This document shows, piece after piece, positions 35,271-45,974 of a DNA stretch of 64,000 bases. Position numbers and translations under genes: made by a program. The number at the start of each line of letters is the position of its first letter. Within the stretch, counting starts at the first letter, position 1. Source of the DNA: Camelus bactrianus (Eukaryota; Chordata; Mammalia; Artiodactyla; Camelidae); assembly GCF_048773025.1 (NCBI RefSeq), contig NC_133545.1:79322001-79386000 (forward strand). The letters run 5' to 3'. The notes under the pieces are model-generated. The model saw only the letters and a list, made by a program, of their open reading frames with translations, had not been told where the DNA came from and did not search any database.

Positions 35271-35870
35271 CAGGCCTTCCCATCAAACATGGCTGTCTTT
35301 TAAACTTTCCGGCCTTACGTAGTCAATCCAGCACGCCCACTTCCCTGGGTCCTCAAACCCCTTCCTCTGCTGTCTGCCATGGTACTTCTGGTATTTTTCC
35401 TCATTCAGTACAGGCCATTACTTTGCTCATGCTTCAGGGAGCCATCCTATTAGCTGGTTGGAGTCTTTAAAGTGTTAAACCCTTTATCTTGGAAAAGTGC
35501 AACTAATTTATAAACTTTGCATTATCCAGTCTAATGTTCTGGGCCCCGTTTATCAAGCACACTCAGATCTAGACCCACACAGACTCCCCCGGTCCTGCCC
35601 GTACCCGCCAGCTGGGACGGGCAGCCCTTTGTGGTACAGGCCTTCTCCTCCCTTTTCAGCCCCTGTGTGTTGCTGGTTGGGACATCCTGTGACTTCACCC
35701 AAGTTATGGGCCTCGTAGCCAGGAAGTGAGGGGACTTCCTGGCCTTGCAAGGGGAGAGGCCTTTAAATTGTCTTCAAGAGAACAGAGTGCTAGCTCTTGA
35801 TGGGGAGGGAACTGCCACTTCTGAAGGCTCAGAAGTTTTAGGAAAATTTGTGGATCTAATATTTTCAGAA

Positions 35871-36665
35871 TCCTCCAATAAATGCTGGAGATGCTGTGGA
35901 GAAAAGGGAACTCTCCTACACTGTTGGTGGGAATGTGGTTTGGTGCAGCCACTATGGAGAACAATGTAGAGGTTCCTTAAAAAACTAAAAACAGACTTAC
36001 CGTATGATCCAGCAATCTCACCCCTGGGCATATATCTGGAGAAAACTAATTTGAAAAGACACACGCACTCCAATGATCACAGCAGCACTATTTACAATAG
36101 CCAAGGCAAGGAAACAACCTCAATGTCCATTAACGAAAGACTGGATAAAGAAGATGTGGTGTATATCTGTATGTATATATATATATAAAATAATGGAATA
36201 TATATATAGTGGAATGTTACTCAGCCATAGAAAAGAATGAAAGAATGCCATTTGCAGCAACATGGATGGACCTAGAGATTATCATACTAAGTGAAGTAAG
36301 TCAGACAGAGAAAGACAAATATTATATGATATCACTTACATGTGGAGTCTAAGAAAAATGACTCAAATGAACTTACTTACAAAACAGAAACAGACTCACA
36401 GATGTAGAAAACAAACTTACGGCTACCAGGAGAGAAAGTGGGTGGAGGAATAAATTAAGTGTTTGTGATTAGCAGATACGAACTACTGTGTCTAATGCAG
36501 ATAAACAATAAGATCCTACTGTACAGCACAGGGAACTCTATACAATAGCTTATAAAAACCTATAATGGAAAAGATATAAAGAAGAATGTATATTTATAAA
36601 TATTTAACTGAATCACTGTGCTCTACATCAGAAACTAACACAACATTGTAAATCAATAATACTTC
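35871..36665 (+). mobile_element. 5'-truncated L1 with short TSD
   Basis: L1 ORF2 C-terminal text (tgctggagatgctgtggaga = RCWRCCGE, cactgttggtgggaatgtgg, catggatggacctagagatt), then the 3' UTR (gtacagcacagggaactcta, ctaacacaacattgtaaatc) and A tail. The duplication attttcag occurs at 35863-35870 and again directly after the tail at about 36680-36687. Confidence 0.92.
36172..36208. repeat. TA-rich microsatellite within L1
   Basis: tatatatatatataaaat and atatatatatag runs in the middle of the L1 ORF2 end, where the family normally reads accacatcttc-like text. Confidence 0.8.
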
Positions 36666-37076
36666 AATTGAAAAAAAAGATTTTCAGGGTTTTCAACCCA
36701 GGTATCCTTATCCCATGTGTCACCGTCCTGTTCTTTCCATAACAAGGCTCTGATCTTGGCATCGAAGTCCTGCCGTGGCTGAGAGTTGAACGTTGAAACT
36801 ACTCTGGTGGTTGAGTCCTGGGCCTCATGCTCAGATGTCTCTGCACCCTCACTGCAGATACTTTTCAGAGCCTCTTTGAAATCTAGCAGAAGGTACTCTG
36901 ACTGCCACACTGCTTGCTGGGCTTTCAACTGCCAGGTAGTTGCTTTTAGTTCCTTATCTTTTCCTAGAGTGTCAATATGTTTAGCAGTAGGCAGAAAACT
37001 CCATAATCTTTTTAGTTACTGTTTCTCCCATATTTTTCTTTTTTTAATCTTAATTTATTATGTTAAGAATACTTAA

Positions 37077-37215
37077 GGGGGAGGGTGTAGCTCAAGTTGT
37101 GGAGCACGTGCTTAGCATGCACAAAGGTCCTGGGTTCAATCCCCAGTACCTCCTCTAAACATAAATAAATAAATGAACATAATTACCTCTCCCCCCCCAA
37201 AAAAAAACCTAAAAA
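37077..37215 (+). mobile_element. Camelid tRNA-Ala-derived SINE
   Basis: A box tagctcaagttgtggag, cttagcatgcac, B box gggttcaatcccc, tail cataaataaataaatg with attacctctcccc, then a long A/CAAA tail running to about 37240. Inserted near the 3' end of the surrounding L1. Confidence 0.95.
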
Positions 37216-37429
37216 ACAAACAAACAACAAACAAACAACATAAAATCTACCCACTTAACAGATTTTTAAATGTGCAATAGTGATGCTTGTACGATGTACA
37301 GCAGATGTCTAGAACTTACTCGTCTTACTTAACTGAAACTTTGTGCCCGTGGATTAGTAACTGCCCCCGCCTCCCTCCCGACCCCCACCTCCTGGCAACC
37401 ACCATTCCATTCTCTGATTCAATTAATTT

Positions 37430-37944
37430 TGCAGTGCCAGCGGCTGCCTGCCGAGGCCCTGCGACCCCCATTCCTGGGCTCTCAGGTGTCCACTTGCAAT
37501 TCCTCAGAAAAAAAAAAAAAGTACACCCTTTCCTAACGTGTTTGCCTTAGCAGAGTTAACAGCCCTGAGAAATGGCTAACGTCACTGCAGCTCAGGCTGA
37601 CCTGTCTCAGCCCACGTTTCCTCCTTAGCAGAGCCATACATCCCACTGGCTACCTCGTGTCGGCCCATGACTCCACCTTCCTGGAGTCGTAAATCCACTA
37701 TCCTCCCATGTACCAAAGCCCCTTACCTCACTTACATCCAATCTGAAATCTGTTCCTCCATCCTTTTGTGTTCACAGCCCCTTCCCCAATAAAGGACCCT
37801 GCACATTCACACTCGGTGCCTTTGTGGCCCGCTGTTGCCTGTGACAGTGAATCTATTAAACCTTCCTCTGTTCTTAAACTCTCCCTTGCCTTTGGTAAAT
37901 TCTTACCAACCCATGTCACGGGCCCTGCCAAGTGTCCCCCAACA
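37430..37944 (+). mobile_element. Solo LTR inserted in the L1, fossil
   Basis: Starts TGCAGTGCCAG and ends CCCCCAACA. The 5-bp duplication aattt lies at 37425-37429 and 37945-37949, and the L1 text resumes across it (gactgttcag). A poly(A) signal AATAAA lies at 37788-37793. About 515 bp. Endogenous retrovirus family not named; no internal genes. Confidence 0.8.
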
Positions 37945-39875
37945 AATTTGACTGTTCAGATACTTCCTGTAAGGAGAATCATGCAGTATTTATCTCTCTG
38001 TGACTGGCTTATTTCCCTTAGCATGATGTCCTCAAGGTTTATCCATGTTGTACATATTGCAGAATTTCCGTACTTCTTTAAGGCCGACTGGAATTCCATG
38101 GTATGTATACGCCACATTTTCTCCATCCATTCCTCTGCTGATGGGCATTTAGGTGGTTTCCTTATTTTGGCTATTGTGAATAGTGCTGCAGCGAACATGG
38201 GAGTGCTGATATGTCTTTGAGATTCTGATTTAAATTCTTCTGGTTAAATACCCAGAAGTGGAATTCCTGGATAATATGGTAGTTCTATTTTTACTTTTTT
38301 GAGGAATCTACATACTTTTCCCACAAGGCTGCTCCATTGTACATTCTCACCAACATTGTACAAGTGTTCCCTTTTCTCCACATCCTCATCAACATGTATT
38401 GTCTTTTATTTTTTTTATAATAACTGTCATTACAGATAGGAGATGATATCGGAGTTTTAATTTGTATTTCTCTGCTGATTAGTGAAGTTGAACTTTATTT
38501 TAATATAAGTATTGACCATTGTATGCTTTCTTGGAGAAATGCCAAGTCCTTAGTTCATTTTTAAATCAGGTTATTGGTTTTTTGGCTATTGAGTTGTTGG
38601 GGTTCCTTATATTTTAGAAATTAACCTCTTATCAGATGTATGGTTTGCAAATATTTTCTCTCATTCCTTAGGTTGCGTTTTGCCTCTATTGATTGTTTTC
38701 TTGGCTGTGCAGAAGGTTTTTAGTTTGATGTAGTCCTACTTGTTTATTTTTGTTTTTGTTGCCTGAGCTTTTGGTGTCATATTTGTGAAATCATTGCCGA
38801 GATCAATATCAAAAGGTTTTTCTCTGTTTTTTGCTAGTTTTATAGTTTCAGGTCTTATGTTTGACTTGTTAATCTATTTCAGTTGATTTTAGCATGAAGT
38901 GTAAGATAAAAGTCCAATTTCTTTCTTTGGCATATTACTATTCAGTTTTCTCAATGCCATTTTTTTTTAAAGGACTGTTATTTTCCCACTGTGTATTCTT
39001 GACACCTTTTTCTAAGATCAGTTGTGTGTATATGCACGGATGTATTCCTGGGCTCTCTCTTCTACTCCATTGGTCTATGTCTGCCTTAAAGTACCATACT
39101 CTTTTGATTATTGTAGCTTTGTAATATATTTCAAAATCAGGACATGCGATGCCTCCAACTTTGTTCTTCTTGCTCCTGATTGTTTTGGCTATTTGGAGTT
39201 TTGAGGGTTTCATATGAATTGTAGAATAATTTCTTCTCTTTGAGTTAAAAATGCCTTTGGGATTTTGATAGGGATTGCATTGACTCACTAGATCATTTTG
39301 GGTAGTATGAACAATTTTAACAATATTAAGTCTTTTGATACATGAACATGGAATATCTTTCCATTTGTTTATGTGTTTTATAGTCTTTAGTGTACAGGTC
39401 TTTCAACTCCTTGGTTAAGTTTATTCCTAAGTATTTTATTCATTTTTGTGCTCTTGCAAATGGAATTATTATCCTCATTTCCTTTTCAGATAATTTATTG
39501 TTAGTGCATAAAAATGCAGCTGATTTTTGTATGTTGAGTTTACTGAATTCATTTATTAGTTCTAACAGTCTTTTTGCAGGTACCATACTATTTTTCGCAG
39601 TCTTTTGGGTTTTCTATATATAAGATCTGTCATCTGCAGATAGAGACAATTTTACTTCTTTATTTTTGATTTGGGTCTCTTTTGTTTCTTTCTCTTACCT
39701 AATTGCTTTGCCTAGGACTTCCAGTACTATGTTGAATAGACGTGGCGAGAGTGGGCATCCTTACATTGTTCCTTATCTTAGAGGATAAGCTTTTAGTTTT
39801 TCACCATTGAATATGATACCAGCTGTGGGATTTTCATATTTGGCCTTTAATATATTGAGACACTTTCCACCCCAT

Positions 39876-40680
39876 GCTTTTCAAACATTGACTGATACCT
39901 TTCACCAGCTAGTGCATTCTCTTTCACGTACACCATCAGCACTCATCACTGCTGAAAGTTTTAACAACTGTCTTTTTTCCACTTAGCACCAGTGATGAGG
40001 TCTTCAGTGGCAGCTGGGCAGAGAGTAATCTAGCTCCAAAACCCCAATTTAATGTTCACTTTTTTGGCCACTTCTGGCAGATCTGTCCATAGGTGGAGTT
40101 CTCCAGGCAGCAGTCTGAGATAGAGACAGTGTGTTTATTAGAAATCAACATCTATGGAAGAGAGAGAGGAAAGAAGCAAAGAGGTAAGTCACAGTTGTCC
40201 TGTGCTGAGCCTAAATGCCTCAATCAGGCAGCAGATATAAGCTACCCCCAGAAGGGTATGACTTTGGGTCGGTTGCTTTCTGTAGTTGAGGCAATCACTG
40301 ATGGGTTTAAAAACCAAAGGCTGGCTTCTGGTACATTCCCAACACTGAGCCAACAAGTTTTTTCTTGACGTTTTTGAGTGGCACATCCATGCTTCCAGAG
40401 AGGACCATGACTCCCGCATGTAAAAATGGCTGCCAGTCATTCCTCACTTGGAAAGGGCTTGCCATGTTCTGCAATATAAATCATTTAGATTTTATGGTTT
40501 CCACAGGTCTTCAGTGTCATTTTAATGTCATTTTAAAATTTTTTAAATTTTTTCTTACTTTATCTGATATGTTGTTTGGGCAGGAGCAATGGTGTTTCAC
40601 AACTTCAGCAGTCTAATCAGAAGTGAAACTCCTCCAATTTTGAATGCTAGGTATTTGTTTTTTGTTTTTTGGGGTTTTTT
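39876..40680. other. Unrecognised DNA
   Basis: Middle part 40080-40360 (ggagttctccaggcagcagt, gtgtttattagaaatcaaca) has the feel of an old repeat, perhaps an LTR read backward, but I cannot place it. Confidence 0.35.
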
Positions 40681-40823
40681 TTGGTGTGTGTGTGTGGTGG
40701 GGGAGGTAATTAGGTTTATCATCTATTTATTTTATTTATTTTTTAATGGAGGTACTGGGGACTGAACCCAGGACCTTGTGCATGCTAAGCATGCGCTCTA
40801 CCGTGGAGCTGTACCCTCCTCAC
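40681..40823 (-). mobile_element. Camelid tRNA-Ala-derived SINE
   Basis: Reversed copy: gggggaggtaattaggttta, TTTA tail, ggaggtactggggactgaac, ccaggaccttgtgcatgcta, agcatgcgctctacc. A GT run precedes it. Possible diverged duplication (ccaattttgaatgct / caacctttgaattct). Confidence 0.94.
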
Positions 40824-41043
40824 CTGCAACCTTTGAATTCTTAATTTCAGTTATTTATCTTTCATTTCAGGATAACCATTTGATTTTTCTCTATGACACC
40901 CAGTATATGCTGAAATCCACCATCTTGTCACTTAATTTCTTGAGCATATTAATCACAACTATGTTAGTGTTACCTGATTTTTGAATTTCGCATCCAAATA
41001 TTTTCTTATCTTTTTTCTCTTTCTTTTCATTCATATAATTTTT

Positions 41044-41113
41044 CTTTCCTTTTCTCCCTTTTCTTTTCTTTCCTTTCCTTCCTTCCTTCTTTCCCTCCTT
41101 CCTTCCTTCCTTT
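41044..41113. repeat. CCTT/CTTT pyrimidine tract
   Basis: Imperfect tetranucleotide repeat of ccttccttccttc and ttttctttcc type, about 70 bases, all pyrimidine on the plus strand. Confidence 0.9.
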
Positions 41114-41327
41114 GTGCAGGCCAGGGCAGGTTGTTTTGATTGAATGTCAGGCATTGTATGTGATATATTGTTAAGATAAGTTTAGGCTCTCAGTGATATC
41201 TTCCTCCAGGTAGGACTTACTTTTACTTTTGGTGGGAAGTTAGAGGAATGAGAATGAAGGTCATCTTAATCCCAATAGAGATTGAGTTCATTCAAACTTG
41301 TTTTTTGGTGAAGGTTGGGCAATTTAT

Positions 41328-42117
41328 TTTTATTTTTATTTTTTTAATTTTTTAAGTTTTTTCATTGAGGTATAGTTGATATACAATATTATGTAAGTTT
41401 CAGGCATACAACAGTGATTCACAATTTTTTAAAGGTTATACTACATTTATTATTATTATTATAAAATGTTGGCTGTATTACCTGTGTTGTACAATATATC
41501 CTTATAGCTTTTTTATTTTATACATAATAGTTTGTACCTTTTAATCCCATAACCCTATTGTCCCCCTCTTTCTTCTCAATGCTAGTAATCACTAGTTTGT
41601 TCTGTATACTGTGTCTGTTTCTTTTTTGTTACGTTTACTAGTTTGTTTTATTTTTTAGATTCCACATATAAGTGATAACATACAGTATTTGTCTTTCTCT
41701 GACTTATTTATTTCACTAAGCCTAACACCCTCCAAGCCCAGCCATGTTTTCCTTCTTTTTTATGGCTAAACAGTATTCCATTGTACCTACACAAATGTAC
41801 CACATGTTCTTTACCCACTCATCAGTTGATGAGCACTTAGGTTGCTTCCATATCTTGGCAATTGTAATTGATGTTGTTTTGAACACTGGGGTACACGTAT
41901 CTTTTCAAATTAGTGTTTTTGTTTTTTTCAGATATATAACCAGGAGTGGAATTGCTGGGTCATATAGCAGTTATATTTTTAGTTTTTTGAGAAACCTCCA
42001 TACTGATTTGCATAGTGGTTGCACCAATTTACACTTCCACCAACAGTGTACTAGGATTCCCTTTTTTCCACATCCTTGCCAACATTTGTTATTTGTGGTC
42101 TTTTTGATGATAAGGGC
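41328..42117 (-). mobile_element. 5'-truncated L1 with clear TSD
   Basis: Reversed artiodactyl-type L1 end: poly(T)/TTTTTA, cattgaggtatagttgatat, tttgttctgtatactgtgtc, taagtgataacatacagtat, aacagtattccattgtacct, cattgctgggtc-type text. The 12-bp duplication tgggcaatttat lies at 41316-41327 and 42118-42129. Confidence 0.95.
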
Positions 42118-42129
42118 TGGGCAATTTAT

Positions 42130-43000
42130 ACTTCACTCTAATTTGGAATGTCTGTTTTTAATACCAACTGAATGCTTTTGCTACAGCTCTTCCTTTTTTG
42201 TGGGCTTGTACTCCAATTTTTATATCCAACCCTCATGAGACTTTCAGAAGTTCTATTTAATCTCTTCATAAGTCACAGTTTTCTCCTCAACTTCTTAGCC
42301 TTGCAGCTGTCTTTTAATCAGTAAAAGCTCCCAGGTAAGAGCTGGGAGTAAAAATGATGCCAGATGTCATTTTCAATTACCTGGCTTCCCTAATTTATGC
42401 AATTTTACCATCCTCAGGTCCTCACTGGCTTGGTAGCTCTCTGATGCCTTCAAATGGTGTATGTGTGTGTTTGTGTGTGTGCGTGTGTGTGTGTATATTT
42501 AACTCTGTTCAACTTTTCTGCACATTCTCAGCCAGGAAGGTTGGTCTATTACAAGACAGTTCATCACTGTCAACAGCACAATTCTAAACTTCACTTTTAT
42601 TGAGTGTATGTTTTTAGTAACTTGTTTTACAGTAAAAAGCAGCTCTGAGGACTCTCCCTCTGTTCTTTGAGTTATGTTTTTATCTGTGTTGGGGTCTGTC
42701 TTCTGTGTGGCACTTTTACCTTATCTTTCCTGTGTATGTTGACAGGTTGCTGTTCTGTTTCTTTTTATCTTAATTATGTTTCCTTGGCCCTTCCCTGACA
42801 TCCTCTTTCCTTTTCTATTATGTGGGTGGATTCTTTCTCTTCTTCATATTGTATGCAACGCACTTGTATTCTCTTAAAATTTCAATTTGAGGGCTGAGCA
42901 ATTCATGTTTTACTTGCTTTTCTAAAGCCAGAAGTAGCAAGGGTGAGAGGGTTTCGAGGAGGCGCTGTGAAGCCTTGGTTTAAGTGCTTGAGATCTTCAC
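42130..43000. other. Unique DNA with a GT microsatellite
   Basis: GT/GC-interrupted run at 42460-42496. No gene recognised. Confidence 0.5.
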
Positions 43001-43130
43001 TCATTCATTCCTTTGATAAATACTTTTTTCATTGTCTATTATGTACCAGGCACTAATCTAAGTACGTGGGGTCCATTAGTGAACAAAACATACAAAAATC
43101 CCTGTTTTGTGCCTTGTATGTTAGTGGAGG
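43001..43130 (-). repeat. L2 3' end, antisense
   Basis: cattcctttgataaatactt, gtaccaggcactaatctaag and gtgaacaaaacatacaaaaa plus atccctgttttgtgcc follow the reversed L2 3' end very well. Confidence 0.85.
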
Positions 43131-44155
43131 ATATCTTTATTTCAGGCTTTGTGGAAGTGTGATTTACAAATAAAATTATGTATATTTAAGGTACACAACT
43201 TGACGTTTTGATTTACATATACATTGTGACATGATCACCTCATTCAAGCTAATTGTTATATCCATCACCTCACATAGTTACCGTATTCTTTTTTTGTGGT
43301 GGGAACACCTAAGATCTACCGCAGAGCAAATTTCAAGTGTACAATACAGTATTGCTAATTGTAGTCACCATGCTGTACCTTGGATCTCTAAGGCTTGCTT
43401 ATCTTACTTAAACTTTCTATACTTGACAAACATCTTCCTATTTGTCCCAATCCCCAACCCCTGGCAACCATCATTCTACTCCTCTGGTTCCATGAGTATG
43501 ACTATTTTAGATTCCACATATAAGTGAAGTCATGCAGTATTTGTCTTTCTGTTTCTGGTTTATTTCACTTAGCATAATATCTCCACGGTTCAACTACATT
43601 GTCACAAATGGCAGGATTTCTTTCTTTTCTGTGGCTGAATAATATTCCAGTGTGTGTTTGTAACATCTTCATCATCTATTTATTCATAAATGGATATTTA
43701 GACTATTCCCATATCTTGGCTGTTGTGAATAATGCTACAGTAAACACAGGAGTGCTACAGTAAACACAGGAGTGCAGATACCTTTTTTAAGATCTGGATC
43801 TTGTTTCCTTTGGCTGTATTCCCCAAAGTGGAACTGCTGTATAGAATGATCATTCTATTTTTAACTCTTTTAAAGGAATCTTTGCACCATTTTCCATAAC
43901 GGCTGTACCAATTTACATTGCCACCAGCAGTGCACAAAAGTTTCCTTTTCTTCACATCCTTGCTAACACTTGCTATCTTTTGATTTTTTTGATAATAGCC
44001 CTCCTAATAGGCATGAGGTGATATTGTGGTTTTGATTTGCATTTCCCTGATGATTAGTGATGTTAAGTACCTTTTTATACACCTTGTTGGCAGTTTGTAT
44101 GTCTTCTTTGGGGAGAAGCTTATTCAGGTCCTTAACACATTTTTATTTGGGTTAT
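43131..44155 (-). mobile_element. Old L1 3' part, antisense
   Basis: 3' UTR text (cttgacgttttgatttacat, tacaatacagtattgctaat, ccctggcaaccatcattcta), then ORF2 C-terminus (ctgaataatattccagtgtg, gctacagtaaacacaggagt, accaatttacattgccacca). A 20-bp local duplication at about 43735-43772 repeats tgctacagtaaacacaggag. The ORF is broken. Confidence 0.92.
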
Positions 44156-44446
44156 TTGTTCATGTATTATTTTTCTGATTTCATTGAATTATCTGTGTTC
44201 TCAGAACTTCTTTAAAACAATTACTTTGAATTTTTTGTAAAAGATCTCATAGATTTCCACTTCTCTTGTGTCAGTTGCTGGGAATTTATTGTCTTCCTTT
44301 TGTGGCATCATGTGTACCTGATTTTTTGTTTTCCTTGTAGCTTTGCATTGGTGTCTTCACGTTAGAAGCAGTCACTTCATCCAGACTTTATTGACTGGCT
44401 TCTGTAGGGAAAGATCTTGATTTCTGAGTGGGTATGAGGGCACTAG
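44156..44446 (-). mobile_element. Old L1 5' part (ORF1-upstream/5' UTR-like)
   Basis: ttaaaacaattactttgaat, tcatagatttccacttctct, ttgactggcttctgtaggga and tgggtatgagggcacta resemble the reversed start of old mammalian L1s. With 45062-45970 it may form one internally deleted L1 together with 43131-44155. The LTR next door interrupts it. Confidence 0.55.
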
Positions 44447-45061
44447 TGTTACCAAACTAAGTCTATTTGCCCAATGCACAGGAAGTCAAACTCTGATACA
44501 CTGAGGTTTACAACCAAGATAAAGTTTATTCACAAGGCAGCCAAGTGAGAAGAGGAACAAGTCTCCGATCCGCCTCCCTGAAGGCTACGGGGTTGGGGTA
44601 CTTACTGGGATAAGCAGAATAGTCTTAGGTGTGGGCAAAGATGATTAGAAGTAGGGGGAAAGATGAGGTATTCAGTGTTCTGAACAGGTGCATCTGGATT
44701 ACATGCTTCTGTGCATTCAAAATGGAGGCACTTAGCTTGATCTAAGGGTTGAATGTTCTGGCTCTGACATCAAAAAGTCACTCATCGGACATGCAAAGGC
44801 CCAGTTTTAGGGTGGGCGGTCCCAGCCAGCTCACATTGGCCAGGAGCTAACTCCACGTTCCTGTAAAATAGTTGGGCTGTGTGAAGCTGACAAGGTATGT
44901 GATTAAAAATAGGAAAAAAGAAAGAAAACTAAAGTGAACTTAACTCCACATAGGCAGTTTACAAGGAGGGGTTTGAGCAGCTGTTCGCTTATTTGTTGTT
45001 CTCTAAGACAGGTTCAAGCATTTCTATTAGTTATGAACTTTTGTTAAGTCTATGGGGAACA
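44447..45061 (-). mobile_element. ERV LTR (class I-like), fossil
   Basis: Read in reverse: ends TTTGGTAACA, has a poly(A) signal in TTGTGAATAAACTTTATC (R region), and may start TGTTCCCCATAG. The left edge is clear, the right edge is a guess (45010-45061) because no matching duplication was found. No retroviral genes beside it. Confidence 0.6.
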
Positions 45062-45970
45062 GTATCCCTGCCTCAGTGGGGTGCGCTGTTGTGGCAAGTC
45101 TGGTGCTGGGTCCAAAGTCATGTGGGGAGGGCAATTCCAGGTGCAGCGCATACAGTGTGTGCATGCGCAGTGGTGCCCCTGGGTAGGTAGAGGCCAGTTC
45201 CGGGTTCACTGGCTACAGGGTGTGCATGCGCAGTGGATACAGTGTGTGCATGCGCAGTGGTGCCCCTGCGTAGGGGGAGGCCAGTCCCGGGGTCACTGGC
45301 TGCAGGGTGCGCATGCGCAGTGGTGCCCGTGGTGGGTGGGAAGACGCCAGTTCCAGGTGTAGCGGATACAAGGTGTGCATGCGCAGTGGTGCCCCTGCGT
45401 AAGGGAAGGCCAGTTCCGGGTTCACTGGCTACAGGGTGTGCATGCGCAGTGATGTCCGTGGTGGGTGGGAAGACGCCAGTTCCAGGTGTAGCAGATACAA
45501 GGTGTGCATGCGCAGTGCTGCCCGTGCGTGGGTGGTGGGCGGTGCGTGGAGACGCTGGCTGCAGAGGAGCGCGGTGGTGTGAGCTCTGAGGAGCTCTGCG
45601 ACTGTGGTCCACGCTGGTGAAGACACCTCGGATTCCCAGTGCCAGAGGCTGAGGGAGTCCACAGCAGCCGTGAGCACTTTTGGGGTCCTCAGTGGTGAAG
45701 GCTCCTGGGGTTCTCCCGCTCCCCGTTTCTCCTGTGGAAGGAACGCCTGAGCAACGGGATTTGCTGCGCTGGAGTGAGGCAGGTAAAATTCTACCCTTTC
45801 TTATGTGGCCTTCCTCTGCTTTTGTGCTCCACTGGGTTGTGGCAGTTTCTTAATTGGATTCTGGAGCTCTTTTCAGTGCTATTTCAGCCTGTGGATAGCT
45901 GTTAAATCATTGGTTTTCTGGAAAGACGCTTTCTGGGACTTATTTCCCTACCTTGCTGACATTGTTACCG
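45062..45970 (-). promoter_or_regulatory. GC-rich, CpG-rich segment resembling an old L1 5' UTR
   Basis: The right edge (ccctaccttgctgacattgt, about 45948-45967) resembles the reversed L1 start (CCATCTTGCTGACATCAC), and the text around 45800-45900 (ggattctggagctcttttca) fits old L1 5' UTR. Most of it is G+C and CpG rich, and 45128-45540 is the tandem array listed next. A CAG|GTAAAA splice-donor-like site lies at 45780-45787 on the plus strand. It could instead be an independent CpG-island promoter. Confidence 0.45.
45128..45540. repeat. Tandem array with seven NRF1-like motifs
   Basis: The 10-mer gcatgcgcag occurs at 45161, 45224, 45248, 45311, 45377, 45440 and 45506. Spacings are 63, 24, 63, 66, 63 and 66 bases. 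Two monomer types alternate: a 63-mer with ccagttccgggttcactggc, and a 66-mer with gaagacgccagttccaggtg. Together they make a 129-bp higher-order unit. The copy at 45311 is extended to TGCGCATGCGCA, a full match to the NRF1 consensus. Confidence 0.95.
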
Positions 45971-45974
45971 ACCT

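Larger units (their letters stand above)
35275..36995 (-). mobile_element. Decayed retrovirus-like internal (gag-like) segment, split by an L1, fossil
   Basis: Minus-strand DNA on both sides of the L1 at 35871-36665 has coding-like composition. Short peptides such as ALKSICSEGAETSEHEAQD and PRQDFDAKIRALLW (right side) and PWQTAEEG (left side) suggest a gag-like region of an endogenous retrovirus, perhaps ERVL-related. No LTR was found next to it and the family is uncertain. It is broken by several changes and carries the L1 insertion. Confidence 0.35.
37010..39875 (-). mobile_element. Old L1, antisense, carrying a SINE and a solo LTR
   Basis: The L1 3' UTR (acataaaatctacccactta, cctggcaaccaccattccat) begins left. 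Then come ORF2 C-terminal to RT regions: ggaattccatggtatgtata, ctactccattggtctatgtc, agcattaagtc-like text and ggtagtatgaacaattttaa. The minus frame 38938-39288 reads IYYKATIIKRVWYFKADIDQ, clear L1 ORF2. It is broken by stops and indels. A SINE (37077-37215) and an LTR (37430-37944) are inserted. Confidence 0.9.

Noticed and set aside
45128-45540. CRISPR array
   Set aside because: Repeats are tandem monomers without unique spacers, and the genome is mammalian.
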